Below are positions 7,916 to 14,093 of a DNA stretch of 37,714 nt, piece by piece. Numbering within the stretch: the first letter of the stretch is position 1; every line of letters starts with the position of its first letter. The stretch comes from Deltaproteobacteria bacterium. Its GTDB lineage: Bacteria; Myxococcota_A; Polyangia; Polyangiales; B10-G4. A program made the translations under genes and the position numbers. Below the pieces are notes generated by a model. It was not told the DNA's origin. It made no database searches and saw only the letters and a program-made list of their open reading frames with translations. The stretch covers positions 1 through 37,714 of the forward strand of contig QMMC01000010.1 in assembly GCA_003647065.1 (NCBI GenBank), given 5' to 3'.

Positions 7916-8018
7916 CTAAGGCGCGAGCTGGCACGTCACGCGGCCGCGCCATGATGGTGTATCGACCGCCTCCGGCCACTGAATCACGGCTCGACCGACC
8001 TGCTTCCCGGGCCTCGGC

Positions 8019-8687
8019 TCAAGGGTCCGAGAGGCTCTCGCAGTAGGTGGCGTAGCCGTGGCCGACAATGGTGCCGCCGTCGTAAGCCGCTTCGAGGTCG
8101 AAGGCGACGAAGGCGCCATCGATGGGCATCAGGGACGTCGCGATCGTGACGTAGCTCGCGGAGGTCGAGGGGGCGATCGGCGCTGACGTCAACGTGCCCT
8201 CGAAGTCGAGGAGGTTGGCGGTGAAGTCCGTGAACGGCTCCTCGGCCAGGAGGGGCAGCCCGTTCATGATCAGGGTCCGGTCAGGGCTTGGCGAGCTCAT
8301 GGTCGGGCACTCGGGGCTGCCGCCGCCATGGGCCTCGAGGTAGAGCGCCATGGAACCCCCTACGGTCGTGAAGCCGAACTGAACGCGGTCGAAGGTCTCG
8401 GTCACGGCGCCGAAGGTGGCCGTCAGGTCGACGGCGCTGCAGGGGCCGGAGCACGGGCCGGCGTCTGCGCCGCCATCGGCGGGGGCGGCGTCACCTGGTG
8501 CAGCATCTGCCGGGGCGGCGTCGCGGGTTGCATCAGGGGTTCCGGCGTCGACATCGGCATCCGGGGCCCCGGTGTCCATGCTGCCATCGACCACGCCGGC
8601 GTCGTCGGCCGCGGTGTCATCACACCCGGTCAGGAATATCGCAGCAGGCACAAAAGCCAAGACCAGGGCACTGACGAACCACCGCAC
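8019..8687 (-). CDS. Lipoprotein of unknown function with Asp/Ala-rich linker
   Basis: This 222-residue protein has a signal peptide (VRWFVSALVLAFVPAAIFLTGC) with an LTGC lipobox. A low-complexity linker built of DAG, DAT and ADA units follows to about residue 80. A roughly 140-residue C-terminal domain starts with CSGPCSAVDLTATFG. Two cysteines near the start of the domain and two later (SPECPTM, YATYCESL) could pair. No catalytic motif is recognisable. GTG at 8687 is chosen because it begins the signal peptide directly. No strong ribosome site is visible. It sits in the same direction as, and 64 bases downstream of, the beta-helix lipoprotein gene. Confidence 0.8.
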   Translation of the reverse strand: MRWFVSALVLAFVPAAIFLTGCDDTAADDAGVVDGSMDTGAPDADVDAGTPDATRDAAPADAAPGDAAPADGGADAGPCSGPCSAVDLTATFGAVTETFDRVQFGFTTVGGSMALYLEAHGGGSPECPTMSSPSPDRTLIMNGLPLLAEEPFTDFTANLLDFEGTLTSAPIAPSTSASYVTIATSLMPIDGAFVAFDLEAAYDGGTIVGHGYATYCESLSDP

Positions 8688-8751
8688 GAAGGGCAGTCTA
8701 ACACGTGGTCTCGAGGGGCCGTGGGGGATCTCGACGGGAGGCCGTGGGTGG

Positions 8752-10455
8752 TCAGCCTCCGGGGGCCGCGACCTCGGCCCCCCGCTGGCCCAGGTAATCG
8801 GCCCGGGACGCGCCCATGAGTCGCATCTCGGCGTCGAGGTGGTCGGCATCGGCGAGGTTGTCGGTCGCGACGATGCGCGTGTGCACCGGGATGCTCTCGG
8901 GGCTGACCACGTTGTGGTCGATGTGGACCACGCCGTCGGGCATGTCGGCGAGGCTATCGCCTTCCCACCGGAGGCGACGTCGGAGGGAGTTGCGGTCCAC
9001 CCAGACCGGCGTGTCGGTCGTCCAGCTGTAGCCGGCCGCGGGGGAGTTGACGAAGAGTCGTATCGAGCCAGCCCGTCCCGAGTCGTAGGGCGTCTCGATG
9101 ACGTTGTGCGCAATCTCGATGAGCCGGGCCTCGTGGACCTGGATGCCGGTCAGGACGGTCCAGGTGAGGTTCTCCACCATCTCGTTCGCGCGAATCGTGA
9201 TGTTCTCGTTGTCGCCCTTGGAGTAGATGATCGCGTTTACGGAGCCGTCGCTGAGGGACAGGTCTGCGTCGACCCAGCGGTTCTTCTCGAAGACCGAATC
9301 CCGGAGCGAGTAGGTGCTGGTGAAGACTCCCGACGGCCCGGTGATGGTGCAGTTGACGACGGCGACGTGGGGGCGGTCGGCGCCCCGGGTGAACATCATC
9401 ACCGCCGAATTTCCGAGGCCTACGTTGACGGGCACTCCCTGGAAGCGGCTGAAGGTGACGTCGTGAAGGGTGAACCGGGGCGCGTCCCAGACCGTGAACA
9501 TGTGGATGAAGCTGCCATCGTCCGGGACGTAGTCGACGCGGTGACGGTGCTCGATGTTGGCCAGATAAAAGTCCGGGGACGCGACTACGAACTTGCCCTC
9601 ATAGGCCTCGAGGACCGCGCTTCGGCCTGGCAGTCCCAGCCATACGCTCGGCGTATTTCCGGGGTCGATGCGCAGGTTGCCGTTGGGCCGGTTGCCATCC
9701 ATCGGGACCGTGCCGGCGAGGTAGACCCGGTGGTTCGCGAATCGCGTCGAGGTGTCGTCGCGCCCGTGCATGCCGACGAGGGTTTCGAAGGGGGCGCCGA
9801 TGCGGCCGTCGCCGGCGGTGTCGTCTCCGGCATCCGCGTCGATGAAGACCCAGCCGGCGGTTCCGACGGTTAGGGAGACCGGGACGTCCATCGTATTGCC
9901 GTCTTGGTCGTCGACGCGCAGCACGATGGTGTAGTTCCCGGCCAGCGGATTGGCCCACGACAGGACGCCGTAGTCCGGGGTGACCCGATGCACGACGAAG
10001 CCGGCGTCGTCGGTCCGGGCGAGCTCACCGCCGATGGTGAGGCCGGTCGCGCCGCCGTCGTTCACGATCGTGTATCGGAAGGGCCACGCGCCCCCTTGGA
10101 TCACGATGGGGATCTCCCAATGCACGCCCGGGTGGGCGTTCTTGGCGTAGACCCAGGACGGCGTCGACGCGTCGCGGGGGTGTACGAGGGTCATCGGCAT
10201 GCGGGCCGGCGTGAAGTGCCCGGCCGGGAGTTGCCAGGTCCCGGGGGCTGGGCCCGAGTCCGTCATGGGGCCCCCGTCGGTCGGCCCGCCGTCCCCGGGG
10301 AGGGCGCTGTCGGTTCCCATGGCGGAGTCGCTGGGCCCCGCATCGGCGTCGGGAGCGCTGGCGTCAGTGCCACCGTCGTCGCCGCAAGCGACGAGAAAGA
10401 GCGTGAAAAAGAGGGCTGCTCGTTTCAGCAGGACGATTGGGTTGGTCAACGACAT
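8752..10455 (-). CDS. Lipoprotein with predicted right-handed parallel beta-helix
   Basis: This 567-residue exported protein has a lipobox LVAC, followed by a linker rich in Asp, Gly, Ser and Pro. Residues from about 75 to 190 look like an Ig/cadherin-like domain (DYGVLSWANPLAGNYTIVLR, DDQDGNTMDVPVSLTV). The remainder has features of pectate-lyase-type beta-helices: FIDADAGDDTAGDG and GAPFETL at the start (the DUF1565/PbH1 entry pattern), then repeated short strands with Asn ladders (VVNCTITGPSG, ITIRANEMVENL, LIEIAHNVIETP, VHIDHNVVSPES). It may bind or cleave polysaccharide at the cell surface. The catalytic acid cluster is not identifiable by eye. ATG at 10455 is preferred over upstream in-frame starts because it opens the signal peptide. 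Confidence 0.85.
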   Translation of the reverse strand: MSLTNPIVLLKRAALFFTLFLVACGDDGGTDASAPDADAGPSDSAMGTDSALPGDGGPTDGGPMTDSGPAPGTWQLPAGHFTPARMPMTLVHPRDASTPSWVYAKNAHPGVHWEIPIVIQGGAWPFRYTIVNDGGATGLTIGGELARTDDAGFVVHRVTPDYGVLSWANPLAGNYTIVLRVDDQDGNTMDVPVSLTVGTAGWVFIDADAGDDTAGDGRIGAPFETLVGMHGRDDTSTRFANHRVYLAGTVPMDGNRPNGNLRIDPGNTPSVWLGLPGRSAVLEAYEGKFVVASPDFYLANIEHRHRVDYVPDDGSFIHMFTVWDAPRFTLHDVTFSRFQGVPVNVGLGNSAVMMFTRGADRPHVAVVNCTITGPSGVFTSTYSLRDSVFEKNRWVDADLSLSDGSVNAIIYSKGDNENITIRANEMVENLTWTVLTGIQVHEARLIEIAHNVIETPYDSGRAGSIRLFVNSPAAGYSWTTDTPVWVDRNSLRRRLRWEGDSLADMPDGVVHIDHNVVSPESIPVHTRIVATDNLADADHLDAEMRLMGASRADYLGQRGAEVAAPGG

Positions 10456-10578
10456 ATCTGCGCGTCCACGATACCCCGCGAGGGCGTGGAAGAGACAGGC
10501 CGGCGCCGGAGTTCGGGCGAACGCAATCCCGGCGCCAGACCGAGGGCTCCCGCAGTCCTCGGTGAGCGCTCTTCTTTC

Positions 10579-10606
10579 TTGGCCGCCGTCCCCCAATATG
10601 GATAAT
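10579..10606 (+). promoter_or_regulatory. Candidate promoter for the small Cys-rich lipoprotein
   Basis: TTGGCC (10579-10584) and GATAAT (10601-10606) are 16 bases apart and lie upstream of the Cys-rich lipoprotein gene, which has a GGAGA ribosome site at 10632-10636. The match is judged by eye only. Confidence 0.4.
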
Positions 10607-10643
10607 CGCCGTAGTTTGAAACCGCTCCCTTGGAGATAAGAAC

Positions 10644-10976
10644 ATGCTGAAGACCCTCATGATGACCCTCGTTGCTGGCTCCCTCTTCTTCCTCGGTGCC
10701 TGCAGCTCCCAGTGCGTCGATGGCGACTGCAACTGCGTCGACGGCGAGACGTGCAGCTTCGTATGCACCGGAGCCGCGTGTAGTCAGAACTGCGGTGCTG
10801 GGTCGGACTGCACCGCGTCCTGCGAGGTTGGCAACTGCAGCCAGCAGTGCAACACGGGCGCCTCCTGCAACTTCAGCTGCGAGGGCGGCGGCTGCAACCA
10901 GAACTGCCTGGCCAGCGACATGTGCACCGCGACCTGTTCCGGTGGTTCCTGCATCGGCACGATCCCGGATATCTGA
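10644..10976 (+). CDS. Small Cys-rich lipoprotein
   Basis: This 110-residue protein has a short signal peptide ending in FLGAC. The mature part carries 19 cysteines counting the lipid-bearing one. They alternate in a regular C-x3-C-x4/5-C spacing (units such as CSQNCGAGSDC, CSQQCNTGASC, CNQNCLASDMC), with Gly, Ser and Asn between. This would form a tight disulfide ladder, a recognisable style among myxobacterial lipoproteins, but no function is known. It is a stand-alone transcription unit with a candidate promoter, a GGAGA ribosome site and a good terminator. Its size and cysteine content suggest an abundant structural or protective surface protein, which is inference. Confidence 0.88.
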   Translation: MLKTLMMTLVAGSLFFLGACSSQCVDGDCNCVDGETCSFVCTGAACSQNCGAGSDCTASCEVGNCSQQCNTGASCNFSCEGGGCNQNCLASDMCTATCSGGSCIGTIPDI

Positions 10977-10986
10977 GCCTCCGAGG

Positions 10987-11016
10987 CCGAGCCTCCGTTC
11001 GGGGGCTCGGTCGTTT
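10987..11016 (+). terminator. Rho-independent-type terminator
   Basis: A ten-base-pair stem (10987-10996 with 11001-11010, one T:G pair) closes a GTTC tetraloop and is followed by TCGTTT. It begins 10 bases after the stop codon of the Cys-rich lipoprotein. Confidence 0.75.
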
Positions 11017-11061
11017 CGTGTCTGCGGGACACGCCCGCTTCGAAAAAGTTCGAAAAGAACG

Positions 11062-11080
11062 AAAAGTTCGGACCGTCCCC
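11062..11080 (-). repeat. Dispersed motif copy 1 (GGGGACGGTCCGAACTTTT)
   Basis: The plus strand reads AAAAGTTCGGACCGTCCCC. The same 19 bases occur at 31483-31501 on the opposite strand, and the GC-rich core recurs at 35811-35820. Here it is preceded by related AAAAGTTCG/AAAAGAACG units (11042-11060) and lies between a terminator and the SDR promoter hexamer. Confidence 0.85.
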
Positions 11081-11083
11081 TCG

Positions 11084-11089
11084 TAGAGT
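11084..11089 (+). promoter_or_regulatory. -10-like hexamer six bases before a start codon
   Basis: TAGAGT ends six bases before the ATG of the SDR gene, and no Shine-Dalgarno sequence is present. This spacing is what a leaderless transcript would need. Confidence 0.4.
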
Positions 11090-11095
11090 GCGCTC

Positions 11096-11893
11096 ATGAA
11101 GAGCGTATTTCGCGATGATTGCCTGGCCGGCCGAGTAGCGTTCATCACCGGCGGGGGCTCGGGGATCTGCAAAGGGATAGCTCGCGCGTTCCTGGCCCAT
11201 GGGGCCAAGGTGGCCATCGCCGGGCGCAAGCAGGAGCGCCTCGACGCGACGGCGAAGGAGCTCGCCGACGAGACCTCTGGCGAGTGTCTGCCGGTCGCCG
11301 CCGACGTGCGCGAGCCGAAGGCCATCGAAGCTGCCCTCGATGCGTGCATCGAGCGCTTTGGCAAGCTCGACCTGGTGGTCAATGGCGCCGCCGGGAACTT
11401 CCTCGCTCCGGCGGCGCAGCTCTCCTACAACGGCTTTCGCACGGTCCTCGAGATCGACTCGATGGGCACCTACAACGTCTGCCGGGCGAGCTTCGACAAG
11501 GCGCTTCAGGCCGGCGGGGGCGTCATCATCAACATCTCGGCGACGCTGCACCACGGCGCAACGCCGCTCCAGACCCACGCCTCCGCAGCGAAGGCGGCGG
11601 TCGACTCGATCACGCGCTCCCTCGCGGCGGAGTGGGGCGGCCTGGGCATCCGCGTCGTCGGCATCGCTCCGGGTCCCATCGGCGACACCGAGGGCGTGTC
11701 TCGACTGGTGCCGGCGGGGGTCCGGGAGAAGATGGAGAAGGGCATCCCCCTCGGCCGCTTCGGGACCATCGACGAGATCGCCAACGTCGCGGTTTTCCTG
11801 GCTTCGGATGCGGGCTCCCTGGTTACCGGGGAGACGGTCATCGCAGATGGAGGCCAGTGCCTGCTGGGCTCCGGCTCGATGGGGCTGATGTGA
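11096..11893 (+). CDS. SDR oxidoreductase, 2,4-dienoyl-CoA reductase (DECR)-like
   Basis: This 265-residue short-chain dehydrogenase has the cofactor loop TGGGSGICKGIA and an AGRKQERL arginine indicating NADP preference. VNGAAGNFLAPAAQLS and EIDSMGTYNV follow. In place of the classical YxxxK it has HASAAKAA, with ISATLHHGATPLQ before it. That replacement and the NGAAGNFL block are typical of mitochondrial/peroxisomal-type 2,4-dienoyl-CoA reductases, which use Asn/Lys/Ser/Asp-type residues instead of Tyr. It should reduce 2,4-dienoyl-CoA esters during breakdown of polyunsaturated fatty acids. Its stop overlaps the next start (TGATG at 11891-11895), coupling it to the SUMF1-domain lipoprotein. 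No Shine-Dalgarno sequence is visible. Confidence 0.87.
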   Translation: MKSVFRDDCLAGRVAFITGGGSGICKGIARAFLAHGAKVAIAGRKQERLDATAKELADETSGECLPVAADVREPKAIEAALDACIERFGKLDLVVNGAAGNFLAPAAQLSYNGFRTVLEIDSMGTYNVCRASFDKALQAGGGVIINISATLHHGATPLQTHASAAKAAVDSITRSLAAEWGGLGIRVVGIAPGPIGDTEGVSRLVPAGVREKMEKGIPLGRFGTIDEIANVAVFLASDAGSLVTGETVIADGGQCLLGSGSMGLM

Positions 11894-12954
11894 TGCGAGC
11901 GGTCTGGGCGTGCGCGCTTCTCTCGTCTCTAGTGCTCGGTTGCGGTGCCTGTGGGGCGCAGTCGCAGCCGGCGCCAGCCGAGCAGAGCGCGGACCCGGTT
12001 GAAGCCGAGACCGCGCCGGACGACCCAGCGCCAGACGGAGTCCTCGGCGCGATGTCCCCCGAGGCCGAGGCTCAACTCGTCGAGCAGTTGAACGCCGACC
12101 CGAGCTTCCAGCAGGCTGCCGCCGACTTCGCGGCCGAGTCCTCCACCCACCCCGTCACCTGCCCTCCGCACGAAGAGTGGCCCGAAGGCATGGCGTGCGT
12201 CCTTGGCGGGACCTTCACCCTCGGCGACGCCGACGGCCAGGCGAACGAGCAGACCCCGGGCGAGGTCTACGTCGACAGCTTCTTCATGGACCTCACGGAG
12301 GTCACCAACGAAGCCTACGAAGAGTGCATTCAGTCGGGTACCTGCGTGCGTCAGATGCCGTTCCGACGCTTCATGCGACCGCGCCAGCCGGCGGTGGCCA
12401 TGTCGTGGTTCGACGCCCTCCATCACTGCGAGCGCCTCGGCAAGCGCCTGCCCACCGAGGCCGAGTGGGAGCGCGGCGCCGCCGGTCCGGACAATACCCG
12501 CTTCCCCTGGGGAGACGAGGAGCCCGAGGGCTGCGAGATGGCGTTGGTGAAGAACGCCGAGGGCGAAGGCTGCGGCCGCGAGATCACCTCCCCCGTGGGC
12601 AGCTACCCCGCCGGCCACTGGGGCCTCTTCGACATGGCGGGGAACGTGCACGAGTGGGTCAACGACCGCTACTCCGAGTGCCTCACCGGCTGCGACCGGG
12701 AGTGCGGGGATGCCTGCTTCGGCGATAACCCGCGGGGCCCTTGCGGCGGCGGCCTCGAGCGATGCCCCCGGTACGGCATGCGCTCGGTCCGGGGCGGCAG
12801 CTGGTACTGGCCCCTCGAGCGGTCCCGGGCCCAGGCCCGGCGCGGCTCCGGGGCGCCGAACCGGGGCCCCCACCGTTTCGGCTTTCGCTGCGCTCGCGAT
12901 CTGACCGTCCCGGACCCCACCGTCCCCGGCGACGGAGAAAACACTGAAGATTGA
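11893..12954 (+). CDS. Lipoprotein with formylglycine-generating (SUMF1) domain
   Basis: This 353-residue protein starts MRAVWACALLSSLVLGC, a signal peptide with an LVLGC lipobox. A Pro/Ala/Glu-rich spacer leads to an FGE-sulfatase (C-type-lectin-like) domain from about residue 90: GMACVLGGTFTLGDADGQ, DLTEVTNEAYEEC, AVAMSWFDALHHCERLGKRLPTEAEWE, FPWGDEEPE, GLFDMAGNVHEWVNDRY, SVRGGSWYW and HRFGFRCA. True formylglycine-generating enzymes need a C-terminal copper-binding Cys pair. Here the Cys-rich insert CLTGCDRECGDACFGD replaces the usual spacing, so catalytic activity is uncertain. Many myxobacterial copies are thought to be ligand-binding or regulatory. It overlaps the upstream SDR gene by one base. 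Confidence 0.88.
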   Translation: MRAVWACALLSSLVLGCGACGAQSQPAPAEQSADPVEAETAPDDPAPDGVLGAMSPEAEAQLVEQLNADPSFQQAAADFAAESSTHPVTCPPHEEWPEGMACVLGGTFTLGDADGQANEQTPGEVYVDSFFMDLTEVTNEAYEECIQSGTCVRQMPFRRFMRPRQPAVAMSWFDALHHCERLGKRLPTEAEWERGAAGPDNTRFPWGDEEPEGCEMALVKNAEGEGCGREITSPVGSYPAGHWGLFDMAGNVHEWVNDRYSECLTGCDRECGDACFGDNPRGPCGGGLERCPRYGMRSVRGGSWYWPLERSRAQARRGSGAPNRGPHRFGFRCARDLTVPDPTVPGDGENTED

Positions 12955-12972
12955 GCTCTCGCTGCCGTCTGA

Positions 12973-12988
12973 CCCCGCATTCGCGGGG
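12973..12988 (+). terminator. Short GC-rich hairpin after the SUMF1-domain gene
   Basis: CCCCGC and GCGGGG flank an ATTC loop 18 bases after the stop codon. There is no T-run, so this is a weak terminator candidate. Confidence 0.35.
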
Positions 12989-13018
12989 CTGGCGCACGTT
13001 TGCTAGGCTGCGCCCGCG

Positions 13019-13036
13019 ATGGAGGCCTGCATTTGA
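13019..13036 (+). CDS. Five-codon leader ORF (MEACI)
   Basis: An ATG at 13019 opens a five-codon frame ending in TGA at 13034-13036, and the A of TGA starts the next gene's ATG (TGATG overlap). TAGGCT (13004-13009) precedes it by nine bases, and GGAGG (13021-13025) inside it serves the downstream gene. It may be a coupling leader or simply chance. The peptide itself is not expected to have a function. Confidence 0.3.
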   Translation: MEACI

Positions 13037-14073
13037 TGACCGCCCGATTTAGTGTGTTGTTGCTCTCGTTGTTGCTCTCGGGAGCGGCGCTCTTGTCCGG
13101 GACCCCGGCTCTCGCCCAGGGCAATCTCAGCGACGAGCAGCGGAGCATCGTTGCGGGCGTCCCCGGGGAAGGCACCGAGCCCCCTGGAGAGCACTACTAC
13201 CGCAGCAACGAGTGGCGCCAGGACCTGCTCATCGAGCCCCTCCGGGGCCTCGGCGGCGCCTTCGTGGGCGTGGGCTCGGACCAGAACTACACGATGGCCG
13301 CGATGGCCGGCTCCGAGTACCTCTTCCTCGTCGACTACGACCCATTCATCCCGTGGATCCACGCCATCTACGAGCAGCTCATCGTGGCATCGGAGACCCC
13401 CGAAGAGCTCATCGGGCGCTTCAGCGCCGAGAACGAGCGGGAGACGACGGCGATGCTACGCACCGCCTTCGAAGGGCGTCCCCGGGCCCGGCGCATGGTG
13501 CGTCACTTCACCTCGCGCCGCGCCGCCTGGGAGGGGTACCTGACGCGCGTCAGCCGCCTGACTCGTGACGGGCGGCCCTTCAGCTGGCTCGCGGACCCCG
13601 CGATGTACAGTTACATCCGGCGCATGTTTCGCCAGGGCCGCGTCGTCTACCGCAACGGCGACGTCACCGGCGAGCAGACCGTCACGGCCGTCGCCGACGC
13701 GTGCAACCGCCTCGGGACGAAGGTTCGCGTCGTCTACTTCTCCAACGCCGAACAGTTCTTCCCTTTCACCGACCAGTTCATCGCCAACATGAAGGCGCTG
13801 CCGACCGACGATCGCTCCATCGTGTTTCGGACCATTCGCCACCGGAGGCTCGAGATCGCCCCGGACGGGCGGTGGCACTACCTCATCCACGACTTCCCGG
13901 ACTTCGTCGCCCGCCTCGACACCGGCGCCTATCACCGGGTGTTCTCGTTCACGACCGATCTCCTGGCCGCCGGGGCGCCGTTTCTCGGCGCGAACGGCAT
14001 CTCCCACCTCACCGCAGAGGTCCCCCGGGCCTCCGTCGAGGCGGCGCGAAACCGTCGTCGCCGGTCCCGCTGA
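13036..14073 (+). CDS. Exported protein of unknown function, LIC_10091-like
   Basis: This 345-residue protein has a cleavable signal peptide (MTARFSVLLLSLLLSGAALL, cut probably after ALA before QG). The mature protein has GGAFVGVGSDQNYTMAAMAGSEYLFLVDYDPFI near residue 75, which looks like the nucleotide- or SAM-binding region of a Rossmann/methyltransferase fold. Later it has VTAVADACNRLGTKVRVVYFSNAEQFFPF and FRTIRHRRLEIAPDGRWHYLIHDF. I associate this pattern with a poorly known family found in Leptospira (LIC_10091) and myxobacteria. That memory is not verified here. The periplasmic location makes a methyltransferase role doubtful. GGAGG ten bases upstream supports ATG at 13036. Confidence 0.72.
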   Translation: MTARFSVLLLSLLLSGAALLSGTPALAQGNLSDEQRSIVAGVPGEGTEPPGEHYYRSNEWRQDLLIEPLRGLGGAFVGVGSDQNYTMAAMAGSEYLFLVDYDPFIPWIHAIYEQLIVASETPEELIGRFSAENERETTAMLRTAFEGRPRARRMVRHFTSRRAAWEGYLTRVSRLTRDGRPFSWLADPAMYSYIRRMFRQGRVVYRNGDVTGEQTVTAVADACNRLGTKVRVVYFSNAEQFFPFTDQFIANMKALPTDDRSIVFRTIRHRRLEIAPDGRWHYLIHDFPDFVARLDTGAYHRVFSFTTDLLAAGAPFLGANGISHLTAEVPRASVEAARNRRRRSR

Positions 14074-14093
14074 CTAGTGCCGGTTTAGCCGAT

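Noticed and set aside
11119-12954. One long 611-residue frame spanning the SDR region
   Set aside because: The first part is an out-of-frame reading of the SDR gene. Only the segment from ATG 11893 has a signal peptide and SUMF1 domain.
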